This document shows, piece after piece, positions 15,873 to 26,490 of a stretch of 64,000 bases of DNA; within the stretch, counting starts at the first letter, position 1; every line of letters starts with the position of its first letter. Below the pieces are notes generated by a model. It did not search any database. It was given only the letters and a program-made list of their open reading frames with translations, and was not told the DNA's origin. Where the stretch lies: positions 3,255,001-3,319,000 of the forward strand of contig NZ_CP019952.1 of assembly GCF_002021815.1 (NCBI RefSeq). The letters run 5' to 3'. Source of the DNA: Pseudomonas parafulva. GTDB lineage: Bacteria; Pseudomonadota; Gammaproteobacteria; Pseudomonadales; Pseudomonadaceae. Position numbers and translations under genes: made by a program.

Positions 15873-18109
15873 GACTTACCCTCTTCGGCCACGCGGATGC
15901 CAACCTCAGCGCACAGCGACAGGAAGTTGGGGAAAGAGGTGGCGACGTTGGCGCAGTCATGGATACGAATCGGCGCGCTAGCGCGCAGCGATGCGACGCT
16001 GAAGGCCATGGCGATGCGGTGGTCACCGTGCCCGTGCACCTCACCACCGCCCAGTTGCCCGCCGTCGATGATGATGCCATCGGGGGTGGGCTCACACTGG
16101 ATGCCCAGGGTGATCAAGCCGTCGGCCATCACCTGGATGCGGTCGGACTCTTTAACCCGCAGTTCTTCGGCACCGCGCAGCACGGTACGCCCTTCAGCGC
16201 AGGCAGCGGCAACGAACAGCACGGGGAACTCATCGATGGCCAGCGGCACCAGCTCTTCAGGGATATCGATGCCCTTGAGCTTGGCACCGCGCACGCGCAG
16301 GTCGGCCACCGGCTCACCACCGACTTCACGCTGGTTTTCCAGGGTGATATCGCCACCCATAAGGCGCAGGATGTCGATGACGCCGGTACGGGTGGGGTTG
16401 ATGCCGACATGTTCGAGCACCAGCTCCGAACCCTCGGCAATGGACGCCGCCACCAGGAAGAACGCTGCCGACGAAATGTCCGCTGGCACTTCGATGCGAG
16501 TCGCGGTCAGCTTGCCGCCAGCTTGCAGCGAAGCGACCGGGCCGTTGGTTTCGACCGAATAGCCGAAGCCGCGCAGCATGCGCTCGGTGTGGTCACGGGT
16601 CGGCGCAGGCTCGGTGACGGTGGTCTTGCCTTCGGCGTACAGGCCAGCCAGCAGCAGGCAGGATTTGACCTGGGCACTGGCCATCGGCAGGGTGTAGGTC
16701 AGCGCCTTGAGTTTGCTGCCGCCGCGGATGGTCAGCGGCGGACGGCCGTCCGGGCCGGTCTCGACCACCGCGCCCATTTCGCGCAGAGGGTTGGCCACTC
16801 GGTTCATCGGACGCTTGGAAAGCGAGGCGTCGCCGGTCATGGTGACGTCGAACGACTGGCCGGCCAGCAGGCCCGACAGCAGGCGCATCGAGGTACCGGA
16901 GTTGCCCACGTACAGCGGGCCAGGCGGCGGCTTAAGGCCATGCAGGCCGACGCCATGGATGGTCACGCGACCCTGATGAGGGCCTTCGATGACCACGCCC
17001 ATGTCGCGAAAAGCCTGCAAGGTCGCCAGGGCATCTTCACCTTCGAGAAAACCCTCGACCTCGGTGGTGCCTTCGGCCAGCGAGCCGAGCATGATCGAGC
17101 GATGGGAAATCGACTTGTCGCCCGGTACGCGGATTCGCCCATTCAGGCGGCCACCGGGTTGGGCCAGGAAAATCAGATCGTTGGCGTTCATAGCGTCCAC
17201 ATAGGCCCGGCGGGCCAGGATTTTACTGAAATGCTCGCGGGCAAACCGAGCGCGGGTGAAAACACCCAGCAGCTGGTGCCCGTCCCCTTCAGCGATCGCG
17301 TCGCGCAGGGCGTCGAGATCACTGCGATATGTATCGAGTGTGCGCAGGACAGCGTCGCGGTTGGCGAGAAAAATGTCATGCCACATGGTCGGGTCGCTAC
17401 CGGCGATTCTCGTGAAATCGCGAAAACCTCCCGCAGCGTACCGGAAGATGTCCAGGTTTTCATTGCGCTTGGCCAGCGAATCGACCAGCCCGAAGGCCAG
17501 CAGGTGTGGCAAGTGGCTGGTCGCGGCCAGCACTTCGTCATGGCGCTCGACCGGCATGTGCTCAACGTCAGCCTCCAGCGTACGCCACAGGCGATCGACC
17601 AAGGCCAGCGCTGCAGGGTCGGTTTCGGCCAGCGGCGTGAGGATGACCTTGTGCCAACGGAACAGGCTGGCGTTGGACGCCTCCACCCCGCTCTGCTCGG
17701 AGCCAGCGATGGGGTGGCCAGGCACGAAACGCGACAAGCGCTCGCCAAGCACCGAACGCGCTTCGCGCACGACGTTGCCCTTGGCACTGCCAACGTCCGT
17801 GATCACGGCCTCACCCAGATCGAGCCGGGCCAGGCGCGCCAGAACTTTCTCCATGGCTAGAATTGGCACGGCCAGTTGGATCACATCGGCGCCAAGGCAG
17901 GCCGTGGCCAGGTCCTCTTCGCAGCGGTCGACCACGCCCAGGGCAACGGCCTGCTTGCGCGACGGCGCATCGAGGTCGACGCCGACCACTTCGCGGCACA
18001 GGCCGCTTTCACGCAGGCCTTTGGCGAACGAGCCACCGATCAGACCGAGGCCGACCACCACCAGGCGGTCGATGATCGGGGCGGGTTTGGTGTTTGCTGC
18101 TTTTACCAC
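15869..18109 (-). CDS. tyrA-aroA: Bifunctional prephenate dehydrogenase / EPSP synthase (TyrA-AroA fusion)
   Basis: This 746-residue fusion starts at GTG 18109 ([16 protein letters not shown]), preceded by AGGG. Residues 1 to about 300 are TyrA: NAD-binding [48 protein letters not shown]. From about residue 310 comes Aro[58 protein letters not shown] and HGDHRIAM. The RPMNRV-type motif marks class II-like EPSP synthase. TyrA makes 4-hydroxyphenylpyruvate for tyrosine; AroA makes EPSP in the shikimate pathway. The fusion is normal for Pseudomonas. It lies between pheA and cmk. Confidence 0.97.
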   Translation of the reverse strand: MVKAANTKPAPIIDRLVVVGLGLIGGSFAKGLRESGLCREVVGVDLDAPSRKQAVALGVVDRCEEDLATACLGADVIQLAVPILAMEKVLARLARLDLGEAVITDVGSAKGNVVREARSVLGERLSRFVPGHPIAGSEQSGVEASNASLFRWHKVILTPLAETDPAALALVDRLWRTLEADVEHMPVERHDEVLAATSHLPHLLAFGLVDSLAKRNENLDIFRYAAGGFRDFTRIAGSDPTMWHDIFLANRDAVLRTLDTYRSDLDALRDAIAEGDGHQLLGVFTRARFAREHFSKILARRAYVDAMNANDLIFLAQPGGRLNGRIRVPGDKSISHRSIMLGSLAEGTTEVEGFLEGEDALATLQAFRDMGVVIEGPHQGRVTIHGVGLHGLKPPPGPLYVGNSGTSMRLLSGLLAGQSFDVTMTGDASLSKRPMNRVANPLREMGAVVETGPDGRPPLTIRGGSKLKALTYTLPMASAQVKSCLLLAGLYAEGKTTVTEPAPTRDHTERMLRGFGYSVETNGPVASLQAGGKLTATRIEVPADISSAAFFLVAASIAEGSELVLEHVGINPTRTGVIDILRLMGGDITLENQREVGGEPVADLRVRGAKLKGIDIPEELVPLAIDEFPVLFVAAACAEGRTVLRGAEELRVKESDRIQVMADGLITLGIQCEPTPDGIIIDGGQLGGGEVHGHGDHRIAMAFSVASLRASAPIRIHDCANVATSFPNFLSLCAEVGIRVAEEGKS

Positions 18110-18186
18110 TGGTATGAACCCTGTACGAAAATCGAGGCAGTCCATGAGGACTTACGGGGCCGTGCACCGACCCGGAAGGTTGCGCG

Positions 18187-19281
18187 TCAAAGCACCGCCT
18201 TCGGATAAGACCCCAGCACTTTCAGCGCCACCGCCTCCTGGCTGATCTGCTCTAGCACCGCCTTGATCAGCGGATCGCGGTGATGGCCGACGAAGTCGAT
18301 GAAGAACACATAGGTCCACTTGCCACTGCGCGAAGGCCGGGTCTCGATGCGGGTCAGGTCGATACCATTCTGGTGGAACGGCACCAACAACTCGTGCAGT
18401 GCACCGGGCTTGTTGCTCATCGAGACGATGATCGACGTCTTGTCGTCCCCGGTGGGCGGCACTTCCTGGTTGCCGATCATCAGGAATCGCGTGGCGTTGT
18501 CCGGACGGTCCTCGATTTTCTCGGCAAGACGGGTCAGGCCGTACAGGTTGGCCGCCATGTCGCCTGCGATGGCCGCCGAGTTCCACTCACCCTTGACGCG
18601 CTTGGCAGCCTCGGCGTTGCTCGACACCGCCACACGCTCGACGTTGGGGTAATGGGCATCGAGCCACTTGCGGCACTGTGCCAATGACTGGGCATGGGAA
18701 TAGATGCGACTGATGCTGTCGGTCTTGGTGTTCTCGCCCACCAGCAGGTGGTGGTGAATACGCAGCTCCACTTCGCCACAGATCACCATGTCGTGCTCGA
18801 GGAAGCTGTCGAGGGTGTGGCTGACTGCACCTTCGGTGGAGTTTTCCACCGGCACCACGCCGAAGTTCACGGCCCCGGCTGCCACTTCGCGGAACACCTC
18901 GTCGATGGCCGCCATCGGACGACTGACCACGGCATGACCGAAATGCTTCATGGCGGCGGCCTGGGTGAAGGTACCTTCAGGGCCCAGGTAAGCGATCTTG
19001 AGTGGCTCTTCCAGTGCCAGGCACGAGGACATGATTTCGCGGAACAGCCGCGCCATTTCCTCGTTGTCCAATGGCCCCTTGTTGCGCTCCATCACGCGCT
19101 TGAGCACGGCAGCCTCGCGCTCGGGACGGTAGAACACCGGCGCCTCGCCCTCGGCCAGCGACGCGGTCTTGACCTTGGCCACTTCCTGAGCGCAGCGAGC
19201 ACGCTCGCTGATCAGCTCAAGAATCCTTTCGTCGAGGCTGTCGATGCGCACACGCAGCGCCTGCAGTTCATGCTCGGACAT
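18187..19281 (-). CDS. pheA: Bifunctional chorismate mutase / prephenate dehydratase
   Basis: The 364-residue P-protein converts chorismate via prephenate to phenylpyruvate for phenylalanine synthesis. An AroQ-type mutase helix bundle occupies residues 1-90 (RVRIDSLDERILELISERARCAQEVAKVK). The dehydratase follows (KIAYLGPEGTFTQAAAMKHFG, VVPVENSTEGAVSHTLD, and the catalytic NATRFLMIG). A C-terminal ACT domain binds phenylalanine (ALHELLVPFHQNGIDLTRIETRPSRSGKWTYVFFID). ATG 19281 shares its A with the serC stop (TGATG), so translation is coupled to serC. Confidence 0.98.
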   Translation of the reverse strand: MSEHELQALRVRIDSLDERILELISERARCAQEVAKVKTASLAEGEAPVFYRPEREAAVLKRVMERNKGPLDNEEMARLFREIMSSCLALEEPLKIAYLGPEGTFTQAAAMKHFGHAVVSRPMAAIDEVFREVAAGAVNFGVVPVENSTEGAVSHTLDSFLEHDMVICGEVELRIHHHLLVGENTKTDSISRIYSHAQSLAQCRKWLDAHYPNVERVAVSSNAEAAKRVKGEWNSAAIAGDMAANLYGLTRLAEKIEDRPDNATRFLMIGNQEVPPTGDDKTSIIVSMSNKPGALHELLVPFHQNGIDLTRIETRPSRSGKWTYVFFIDFVGHHRDPLIKAVLEQISQEAVALKVLGSYPKAVL

Positions 19282-20366
19282 CAACCGTGCTCCTTCTCGA
19301 ATTCAGCCATGTAGTCCACCAGGGCTTCAACCGCATCCAGGCCCAGGGCGTTGTAGATGGATGCACGCATGCCTCCAACCGACCGGTGGCCCTTGAGGTT
19401 GAGCAAACCACGGGCGTCGGCACCGGCCAGGAAGGCCTTGTCCAGGCGTTCGTCGGCCAGGCGGAACGGGACGTTCATCCACGACCGGGCATTGACGCTG
19501 ATCGGGTTGCTGTAAAACGCGCTGGCATCGATGAACCCGTACAGCAAGTCTTTCTTGGCACGGTTGCGCTGCTCCATGGCGTCCACGCCGCCCTGCTCCT
19601 TCAACCACTCGAAGACCAGGCCTGAGAGGTACCAGGCGTAAGTCGCAGGCGTGTTGTACATCGAGCCATTGTCTGCCGAGACCTTGTAATCGAGCATGGT
19701 CGGGCAACTGCTGCGGGCATGGCCCAGCAGGTCTTCCCGCACGATCACCACCACCAGCCCGCTAGGGCCGATGTTCTTCTGGGCACCTGCGTAGATCAGG
19801 CCGAACTGCGACACGTCGATGGGGCGCGAGAGAATGTCGGAGGACATGTCCACCACCAGCGGCACATCGCCGGTCTGTGGCACCCAGTCGAACTGCAGGC
19901 CACCGATGGTCTCATTGGACGCATAGTGCACGTAAGCCGCGTTGGCGGTCAGGTTCCACTCGTTCTGGCCAGGAATGGCCAGGTAGTCGTAGGGCTTGGC
20001 GCTGGCAGCCACGTTGACGTTGCCGAAGCGGCGCGCTTCCTCGATGGCCTTTTTCGACCAGATCCCGGTCTCGATGTAGTCAGCGGTGCCGTCTTCTGGC
20101 AACAGGTTGAGCGGGATTTCGGCAAATTGCTGGCTGGCGCCGCCCTGCAGGAACAGCACCTTGTAATTGGAGGGGATGGACAGCAGGTCACGCAGGTCCT
20201 GCTCGGCCTTCTCGGCGATGGCCACGTAGTCGTCGCTGCGGTGGCTCATTTCCATGACCGACAGGCCCTTGCCGTGCCAGTCCAGCATCTCGGCCTGGGC
20301 GCGCTGCAGCACGGCATCAGGAAGCGCGGCAGGGCCTGCGCAGAAGTTAAAGGCTCGTTTGCTCAC
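19281..20366 (-). CDS. serC: Phosphoserine aminotransferase
   Basis: The 361-residue class V aminotransferase makes 3-phosphoserine, and 4-phosphohydroxythreonine for pyridoxal phosphate synthesis. The start is taken as GTG 20366 (SKRAFNFCAGPAALP), which gives the family's usual length; a GTG at 20372 would add two residues. The PLP lysine is in IYAGAQKNIGPSGLVVVIV. Other marks are LFLQGGASQQFAEIP, VVDMSSDILSRPIDVSQF and the C-terminal RASIYNALGLDAVEALVDYM. It overlaps pheA by one base and is preceded by the gyrA terminator. Confidence 0.97.
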   Translation of the reverse strand: MSKRAFNFCAGPAALPDAVLQRAQAEMLDWHGKGLSVMEMSHRSDDYVAIAEKAEQDLRDLLSIPSNYKVLFLQGGASQQFAEIPLNLLPEDGTADYIETGIWSKKAIEEARRFGNVNVAASAKPYDYLAIPGQNEWNLTANAAYVHYASNETIGGLQFDWVPQTGDVPLVVDMSSDILSRPIDVSQFGLIYAGAQKNIGPSGLVVVIVREDLLGHARSSCPTMLDYKVSADNGSMYNTPATYAWYLSGLVFEWLKEQGGVDAMEQRNRAKKDLLYGFIDASAFYSNPISVNARSWMNVPFRLADERLDKAFLAGADARGLLNLKGHRSVGGMRASIYNALGLDAVEALVDYMAEFEKEHG

Positions 20367-20462
20367 ATCCACTCTCGCTCTGCCAAATAGAACAACATCG
20401 TAATTCGGTGGCCCAGGCCTGCTTGGGGCCCTTGCAGGCCAAATGCCTGGCTTGATCAGTCA

Positions 20463-20488
20463 AACGGGGCGACCTTGGTCGCCCCGTT
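20463..20488 (-). terminator. Hairpin terminator after gyrA
   Basis: This is a perfect 12-bp inverted repeat (AACGGGGCGACC/GGTCGCCCCGTT, 2-nt centre) 15 nt past the gyrA stop. The minus-strand continuation is TTTGACTGATC, a short U tract. It separates gyrA from serC, so serC probably has its own promoter or receives partial read-through. Confidence 0.7.
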
Positions 20489-20502
20489 CGGGTTCAGCGC
20501 AC

Positions 20503-23268
20503 TTACTCTTGCGGGGCCTCTTCGGCGCCCGCCGCATCTTGCTCGTCAGGAGCCTGGGCCTCCACGCCCTCCTCGTCCAGCTCGATGAGCGCATCGAGCT
20601 CTTCCTCGGACGGCTCCTGAATACGCTCAAGGCCCACCAGCGTCTCGTCGGAGGCCAGCTTGATCAGCGTCACGCCCTGGGTGTTCCGGCTCAGGCTGGA
20701 CACCTCGCCGACCCGGGTACGCACCAATGTGCCTTGATCGGAAATCAGCATGATTTCTTCACCTTCCTGCACCTGGATGGCGCCGATCAGCAAACCGTTG
20801 CGCCCCTTGGTACCCATGGCGATCACGCCCTGGCCGCCACGGCCGCGACGGGGGAACTTGGACAGCGGGGTACGCTTGCCATAGCCACGCTCGGACGCGG
20901 TGAGGATCTGCGCGCCGGACTCCGGGATCAGCATCGAAATGATCTGCTGGCCCTTGCCTAGCTTCATGCCGCGCACGCCACGGGCGGTACGGCCCATTTC
21001 GCGCACCACGCTCTCGGCAAAGCGGATGACCTTGCCGGCGTCGGAGAACATCATGACTTCCTTGGCGCCATCGGTGATGGCCGCCGCGATCAGGGTGTCG
21101 CCTTCCTTGAGCTTCAGGGCGATCAGGCCGTTGGAGCGAGGACGGGCGAACTGGACCAGCGGCGTCTTCTTGACGGTGCCGGAGGCGGTGGCCATGAAGA
21201 TGTAAGCGCCGGTAGGCTCTGCCGCCCACTCGGGGGTGTCGCCTTCTTCCTCGTCCACTTCCTCCACTTCGACCAGCTCGCCTTCGAGCACGGTGTCATC
21301 GGCGTCTTCGAGTTCTTCTTCGAGGTCGGCGTTCTGCTGCAAGGCTTCAAGATCGACCTGCAACATGGCGGTGATGCGCTCACCCTCTTCCAGCGGCAGC
21401 AGGTTGACCAGCGGGCGACCACGGGCAGCGCGGGACGCCTCGGGGATTTCGTAGGTCTTCTTCCAGTACACCTTGCCCTTGCTGGAGAACAGCAGCAGGG
21501 TAGCGTGGCTGTTGGCGACCAACAGGTGCTCGATGTAGTCCTCGTCCTTCACGCCGGTGGCCGACTTGCCCTTGCCGCCACGGCGCTGGGCCTGGTAGGC
21601 GGACAATGGCTGGGTCTTGGCATACCCGCCATGGGAAATGGTCACCACACGCTCTTCTTCCGGGATCATGTCGCCGTAGTTGAGGTCGTGGCTGGCATTG
21701 AGGATTTCGGTGCGACGGGCATCGCCGTACTCGGCGCGAATCGCTTCGAGCTCTTCGCGGATGACTTCCATCAGGCGCTCGGCGCTGTTGAGAATGCGGA
21801 TCAGCTCACCGATCTGCTCCAGGATTTCCTGGTACTCGGCCAGCAGCTTCTCGTGCTCCAGGCCAGTCAGGCGGTGCAGACGCAGGTCAAGGATGGCCTG
21901 GGCCTGTTCTGGCGAGAGGTAGTACTTGCCGTCGCGCAGGCCATACTGTTCAGGCAGGTCGGCCGGGCGGCACGACTCGGCGCCGGCACGTTCGACCATG
22001 ACCTGCACGGCACTCGATTCCCAGGCGGTGGACACCAGGGCTTCCTTGGCCTCGGACGGCGTGGGCGAGGCTTTGATCATCGCGATGACCGGGTCGATGT
22101 TGGACAGCGCAACCGCCTGGCCTTCAAGGATGTGGCCGCGCTCACGCGCCTTGCGCAGTTCGAACACGGTGCGCCGGGTAACCACTTCGCGGCGGTGGCG
22201 CACGAAGGCTTCGAGCAGGTCCTTGAGGTTGAGCAGCCGCGGACGGCCATCGACCAGGGCGACGACGTTGATGCCGAACACGCTCTGCAGCTGGGTCTGC
22301 GAGTACAGGTTGTTGAGCACCACCTCCGGCACCTCGCCGCGACGCAGCTCGATGACGATGCGCATGCCGTCCTTGTCGGACTCGTCGCGCAGCTCGGTGA
22401 TGCCCTCGATCTTCTTCTCTTTGACCAGTTCGGCGATCTTCTCGATCAGACGCGCCTTGTTCAACTGGTACGGCAGCTCGGTCACGACGATCTGCTGGCG
22501 ACCGCCCACCTTGTCGATGTCTTCGATCTGGGAGCGGGCACGCATGTAGATGCGGCCACGGCCGGTGCGGTAGGCCTCGATGATGCCCTGGCGGCCGTTG
22601 ATCAGGCCGGCGGTAGGGAAGTCAGGACCGGGGATGTGCTGCATCAGCTCATCGATGGTGACGTCCGGGTTATCGATCAGCGCCAGGCAGCCATCGATGA
22701 CTTCGCCCAGGTTGTGCGGCGGAATGTTGGTGGCCATGCCCACGGCGATGCCGCTGGAACCGTTGACCAGCAGGTTGGGAATACGCGTCGGCATGACCGC
22801 CGGGATCTGCTCGGTGCCGTCGTAGTTGGGCACCCAGTCGACGGTTTCCTTGTGCAGGTCGGCCAGCAGCTCATGCGCCAGCTTGGCCATGCGCACTTCG
22901 GTGTATCGCATGGCCGCGGCGTTGTCGCCGTCCACCGAACCGAAGTTGCCCTGGCCGTCGACCAGCAGGTAGCGCAGCGAGAAGGGCTGAGCCATACGCA
23001 CGATGGTGTCGTAGACCGCAGTGTCGCCGTGCGGGTGGTACTTACCGATCACGTCACCGACCACACGGGCGGATTTCTTGTACGGCTTGTTCCAGTCGTT
23101 GCCCAGTTCGCTCATCGCAAAGAGAACGCGGCGATGCACGGGCTTCAAGCCGTCACGCGCATCGGGCAGCGCTCGCCCGACAATCACGCTCATCGCGTAG
23201 TCGAGGTAAGACTGTCTCAGTTCGTCTTCGATATTGACCGGGAGGATTTCTTTGGCCAGTTCGCCCAT
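20503..23268 (-). CDS. gyrA: DNA gyrase subunit A
   Basis: This 921-residue subunit of the type II topoisomerase introduces negative supercoils with GyrB. The winged-helix/tower core contains [22 protein letters not shown] and the catalytic tyrosine in [10 protein letters not shown]. The quinolone-determining segment is [17 protein letters not shown], with Thr and Asp at the positions of P. aeruginosa Thr83 and Asp87. The C-terminal beta-pinwheel includes the GyrA box QRRGGKGK and an acidic insert ([29 protein letters not shown]). The tail is also acidic. ATG 23268 follows AAGGAATC. The gene is separated from mtnA by about 390 nt. Confidence 0.98.
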   Translation of the reverse strand: MGELAKEILPVNIEDELRQSYLDYAMSVIVGRALPDARDGLKPVHRRVLFAMSELGNDWNKPYKKSARVVGDVIGKYHPHGDTAVYDTIVRMAQPFSLRYLLVDGQGNFGSVDGDNAAAMRYTEVRMAKLAHELLADLHKETVDWVPNYDGTEQIPAVMPTRIPNLLVNGSSGIAVGMATNIPPHNLGEVIDGCLALIDNPDVTIDELMQHIPGPDFPTAGLINGRQGIIEAYRTGRGRIYMRARSQIEDIDKVGGRQQIVVTELPYQLNKARLIEKIAELVKEKKIEGITELRDESDKDGMRIVIELRRGEVPEVVLNNLYSQTQLQSVFGINVVALVDGRPRLLNLKDLLEAFVRHRREVVTRRTVFELRKARERGHILEGQAVALSNIDPVIAMIKASPTPSEAKEALVSTAWESSAVQVMVERAGAESCRPADLPEQYGLRDGKYYLSPEQAQAILDLRLHRLTGLEHEKLLAEYQEILEQIGELIRILNSAERLMEVIREELEAIRAEYGDARRTEILNASHDLNYGDMIPEEERVVTISHGGYAKTQPLSAYQAQRRGGKGKSATGVKDEDYIEHLLVANSHATLLLFSSKGKVYWKKTYEIPEASRAARGRPLVNLLPLEEGERITAMLQVDLEALQQNADLEEELEDADDTVLEGELVEVEEVDEEEGDTPEWAAEPTGAYIFMATASGTVKKTPLVQFARPRSNGLIALKLKEGDTLIAAAITDGAKEVMMFSDAGKVIRFAESVVREMGRTARGVRGMKLGKGQQIISMLIPESGAQILTASERGYGKRTPLSKFPRRGRGGQGVIAMGTKGRNGLLIGAIQVQEGEEIMLISDQGTLVRTRVGEVSSLSRNTQGVTLIKLASDETLVGLERIQEPSEEELDALIELDEEGVEAQAPDEQDAAGAEEAPQE

Positions 23269-23657
23269 GAGAAGCCTGATTCCTTTTTCTGGTGAAACTT
23301 CGCAGCGCCATCAAGGGCCGAACGAAGCTCGCCGCCGCAGTGCACTCGCCCGCGACGACTTACGACAAATCAATGAGTTGTGCCATGGATCTGCGCAATG
23401 AAGACCGCCGCACAGCGGGGTCTTGGAAACTGCCGGATATTACCACAACGGCAGGGGTAGTGGGAGATGCGGCAAGCGGCCAGCCGGGCCGCGAATTCAT
23501 GCCCAGGCCAAGGGGCCCGCGCCGTGGTGCAAGGTAGCCGCGAGCACCACCAGGCCCGCGTTCGACAGCGTGCCCGGCAGGGGCGCCCAGGCATGGAAAA
23601 ACGCCTGCAGAGGGCCACGCCCGGCAGTCGAGCGCAACGCAACCGCTGTGTCGCCTT
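23269..23657. other. Intergenic region between mtnA and gyrA
   Basis: About 390 nt without a supportable gene. Short frames exist on both strands (for example 23370-23642 minus), but they have no ribosome-binding sites and Arg/Cys/Trp-rich, non-protein-like composition. The gyrA promoter must lie in the half nearer 23270; I did not see a convincing -35/-10 pair. Confidence 0.5.
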
Positions 23658-24734
23658 TCAGTGCAAACGCTTGCGGCACATCATCTGCGCCAGCTTGGCC
23701 GTATCCGGGCGTTCGATGATGCCGCGCTCGGTCACGATCACATCGATCAGGTCCGCCGGGGTCACGTCGAAGACCGGATTGAACACCTCCACCTGCGGCG
23801 CCACCCGAGTGCCGGCATAGTCGAGCAGTTCATCCGGTTCGCGCTCTTCAAGCGGGATGTCGTCGCCCGTTTCCAGGTTCAGGTCGATACTGCTGCTCGG
23901 GGCCACGACCATGAAGCGCACACCATGGTGCATGGCGCTGACCGCCAGTTGGTAGGTACCGATCTTGCTGGCCACATCTCCGTTGGCAGCGATGCAATCA
24001 GCGCCGACCACGACCCAAGTGATGCCCTTGGTCTTCATCAGGTGCGCCAGGGCCGAATCGGCGCACAGGGTGACCGGCAGGCCTTCGTTGGCCAGCTCCC
24101 AGGCCGTGAGCCGCGAACCCTGCAGCCACGGGCGAGTTTCCCCGGCATAGACCCGCTCCACCATCCCTTCCAGAAAGCCTGCGCGAATCACACCCAGCGC
24201 CGTTCCGAAACCGCCGCTGGCCAAGGCCCCGGCATTGCCATAGGTCAGCAGCGTCTGGGCATTGCCCTGGTGCCGACGGATCAGCTCGGTGCCGTGCTGG
24301 GCCATGGTCAGGTTGGCCTCGCGATCGCTTTCGTGAATGGCCAGCGCTTCGGCTTCCAGTGCGCCCAGCACATCTTCGCCGGGACGCAGGCGTTGCAGGC
24401 GCTCGCGCATGCGGTTCAGGGCCCAGAACAGGTTGGCTGCGGTAGGGCGCGCCTCGGCCAGGAGCATGAAATCCTCTTCAAGGTCCATCTCCCAGTCGCC
24501 CCCTTCGGCCAGGCGCTCCTCGGCGGCCAGGACCAGCCCATACGCCGCCACGATACCGATGGCCGATGCGCCACGCACGGCCATGTCGCGAATGGCGGTG
24601 GCCACCTGCGCGACCGTGTCGCAGGCCAGCCAGTGCTCCTGGGATGGCAGCAGGCGCTGGTCGAGCAGATGCAGAACGCCGCCCTGCCAGCGGATTCCGG
24701 TCACCTTCTCGGCCGCCAAAAGTTGCTCGCGCAT
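23658..24734 (-). CDS. mtnA: S-methyl-5-thioribose-1-phosphate isomerase
   Basis: The 358-residue enzyme of the methionine salvage pathway isomerises methylthioribose-1-phosphate to methylthioribulose-1-phosphate. The start is ATG 24734, preceded by GAGAGGTG; a longer frame reaching 25073 is a shadow extension. Signatures: [61 protein letters not shown] (catalytic Cys follows in LCADSALA), [22 protein letters not shown] and the C-terminal [20 protein letters not shown]. It neighbours gyrA, as in other Pseudomonas, without an evident functional link. Confidence 0.96.
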   Translation of the reverse strand: MREQLLAAEKVTGIRWQGGVLHLLDQRLLPSQEHWLACDTVAQVATAIRDMAVRGASAIGIVAAYGLVLAAEERLAEGGDWEMDLEEDFMLLAEARPTAANLFWALNRMRERLQRLRPGEDVLGALEAEALAIHESDREANLTMAQHGTELIRRHQGNAQTLLTYGNAGALASGGFGTALGVIRAGFLEGMVERVYAGETRPWLQGSRLTAWELANEGLPVTLCADSALAHLMKTKGITWVVVGADCIAANGDVASKIGTYQLAVSAMHHGVRFMVVAPSSSIDLNLETGDDIPLEEREPDELLDYAGTRVAPQVEVFNPVFDVTPADLIDVIVTERGIIERPDTAKLAQMMCRKRLH

Positions 24735-25091
24735 CACCTCTCCCCGTCGTTCGCGTATCAAAAGCCGGCGATTATAGCGACCCGGCGCCCTGAGCGCTCG
24801 GGTATACTTCGGCCTTTTCGAGCGCAAGCTGCGCGCCGCAGACACCCGGCAGCACAAGCAAGGTTGGGCACAGAGCCGCTGGCCGAAGCACCACCAACGC
24901 CCGCTCTCTGGCGTGGGCCTGCCAGGCCACGCACAGAAAGCTGCCGCAAGCTCTGCGGGCAAAAGGCTCATGGCGTCTGACAAGACAAGCCTGACGCCGT
25001 GCGAACGCTTGGGCCAACGCCACCGTCTGTATGTCATGCACCTTGCAGCTTGCCACGTGAAGCTGATTCCCACGTTTCTGAGGACTGTTCA
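24735..25091. other. Divergent mtnA/ubiG intergenic region with long structured leader
   Basis: This 357-nt stretch has no supportable gene. A good -10 hexamer TATACT lies at 24803-24808 on the plus strand, in GGGTATACTTCGGCC, but a clear -35 is missing. If used, it would give ubiG a leader of about 280 nt rich in short inverted repeats, for example around 24890-24960. I recognise no known riboswitch in it. Confidence 0.4.
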
Positions 25092-25790
25092 ATGAGCAAC
25101 GTCGACCGCGCTGAAATCGCAAAATTCGAAGCGCTGGCCCACCGCTGGTGGGACCGCGAGAGCGAGTTCAAGCCGCTGCACGATATCAACCCGCTGCGCG
25201 TCAACTGGATCGACGAGCGCGCCCACCTTGCTGGCAAGAACGTGCTGGACGTGGGTTGCGGCGGCGGCATCCTCAGCGAAGCCATGGCCCTGCGCGGCGC
25301 TTCGGTGACCGGCATCGACATGGGCGAGGCGCCCCTGGCCGTCGCCCGCCTGCATCAGCTGGAATCGGGTGTGGAGGTCGAATACCGTCAGGTCACGGCC
25401 GAGGCCCTGGCCGAAGAAATGCCCGGTGCCTTCGACGTGGTCACCTGCCTTGAGATGCTCGAGCACGTGCCTGACCCCTCATCGGTGATCCGCGCCTGCT
25501 ACCGCATGGTCAAGCCAGGCGGCCAGGTGTTCTTCTCCACCATCAACCGCAACCCCAAGGCCTACCTGCTGGCCATCGTCGGCGCCGAGTACATCCTCAA
25601 GATGCTCCCGCGCGGCACCCACGACTTCAAGAAATTCATCCGCCCTTCCGAGCTGGGTGCCTGGAGCCGCGTCGCCGGCCTTGAGGTCAAGGACATCATC
25701 GGCCTGACCTACAACCCGCTGACCAAGCACTACAAGCTCAGCAGCGATGTGGACGTCAACTACATGATCCAGACCCTGCGCGAGGAATAA
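25092..25790 (+). CDS. ubiG: Ubiquinone biosynthesis O-methyltransferase
   Basis: The 232-residue SAM-dependent enzyme performs both O-methylations of ubiquinone synthesis. The start ATG 25092 follows GAGGACTGTTCA. Markers: N-terminal [37 protein letters not shown] motif [30 protein letters not shown] and the membrane-associated hydrophobic region [20 protein letters not shown]. Longer in-frame extension to 24999 is rejected. The mupP gene starts 2 nt after the stop, so they form an operon with yciK. Confidence 0.97.
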   Translation: MSNVDRAEIAKFEALAHRWWDRESEFKPLHDINPLRVNWIDERAHLAGKNVLDVGCGGGILSEAMALRGASVTGIDMGEAPLAVARLHQLESGVEVEYRQVTAEALAEEMPGAFDVVTCLEMLEHVPDPSSVIRACYRMVKPGGQVFFSTINRNPKAYLLAIVGAEYILKMLPRGTHDFKKFIRPSELGAWSRVAGLEVKDIIGLTYNPLTKHYKLSSDVDVNYMIQTLREE

Positions 25791-25792
25791 GC

Positions 25793-26464
25793 ATGCGCCT
25801 GCGAGCGGTACTCTTCGACATGGACGGCACCTTGCTGGACACGGCGCCCGACTTCATCGCCATCTGCCAGGCCATGCTCACCGATCGAGGCCTGCCGGTC
25901 GTCGACGACGCGCTGATTCGGGGCGTGATCTCCGGGGGTGCACGCGCCATGGTGGCCGCCACCTTCGCCATGGACCCGCAGGCCGAAGGTTTCGAAGCCT
26001 TGCGCCTGGAGTTCCTGGAGCGCTACCAGCGCGACTGCGCCGTGCATACCCGCCTGTTCGACGGCATGGCCGAGCTGCTGGAGGACATCGAGCGAGGCAA
26101 GCTGTTGTGGGGCGTGGTCACCAACAAGCCTGTGCGCTTCGCCGAGCCGATCATGCAGCGCCTGGGGCTGGCTGAACGCTCGGCCTTGCTGATCTGCCCG
26201 GATCATGTAAAGAACAGCAAGCCCGACCCCGAGCCGCTCATCCTGGCCTGCAAAACCTTGGCGCTGGACCCTGCCAGCGTGCTGTTCGTCGGTGACGATC
26301 TGCGCGATATCGAATCCGGCCGCGATGCCGGCACCCGCACCGCAGCGGTACGCTTCGGCTACATCCATCCCGAGGACAACCCCAACAACTGGGGTGCCGA
26401 TGTGGTGGTGGACAGCCCGCAGGACCTGCGTAAAGTCATCGACGGCGCCCTCTGTGGTTGCTGA
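25793..26464 (+). CDS. mupP: N-acetylmuramic acid 6-phosphate phosphatase (HAD family)
   Basis: This 223-residue HAD phosphatase carries the nucleophile motif [15 protein letters not shown] at the N-terminus, the cap domain, [13 protein letters not shown] (motif II), [13 protein letters not shown] (motif III) and [17 protein letters not shown] (motif IV). By sequence alone it looks like a phosphoglycolate phosphatase. In Pseudomonas the gene between ubiG and yciK is MupP of the anabolic recycling route that bypasses de novo UDP-MurNAc synthesis and affects fosfomycin susceptibility. That assignment uses context. It starts 2 nt after ubiG and precedes yciK by 26 nt. Confidence 0.9.
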   Translation: MRLRAVLFDMDGTLLDTAPDFIAICQAMLTDRGLPVVDDALIRGVISGGARAMVAATFAMDPQAEGFEALRLEFLERYQRDCAVHTRLFDGMAELLEDIERGKLLWGVVTNKPVRFAEPIMQRLGLAERSALLICPDHVKNSKPDPEPLILACKTLALDPASVLFVGDDLRDIESGRDAGTRTAAVRFGYIHPEDNPNNWGADVVVDSPQDLRKVIDGALCGC

Positions 26465-26490
26465 TCACCGCTAACGCCTAAGGATCTGAC

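Noticed and set aside
15959..17860. 633-codon plus-strand frame antisense to tyrA-aroA
   Set aside because: Antisense shadow; composition is not protein-like and the minus-strand gene is unambiguous.
21505..23295. 596-codon plus-strand open frame antisense to gyrA
   Set aside because: Shadow frame of a high-GC gene; the protein is His/Val/Gln-rich with no domains, while the gyrA frame is complete and conserved.
23370..23642. 90-codon minus-strand frame between mtnA and gyrA
   Set aside because: Arg/Cys/Trp-rich, no start signal, no recognisable family; overlapping frames on both strands.
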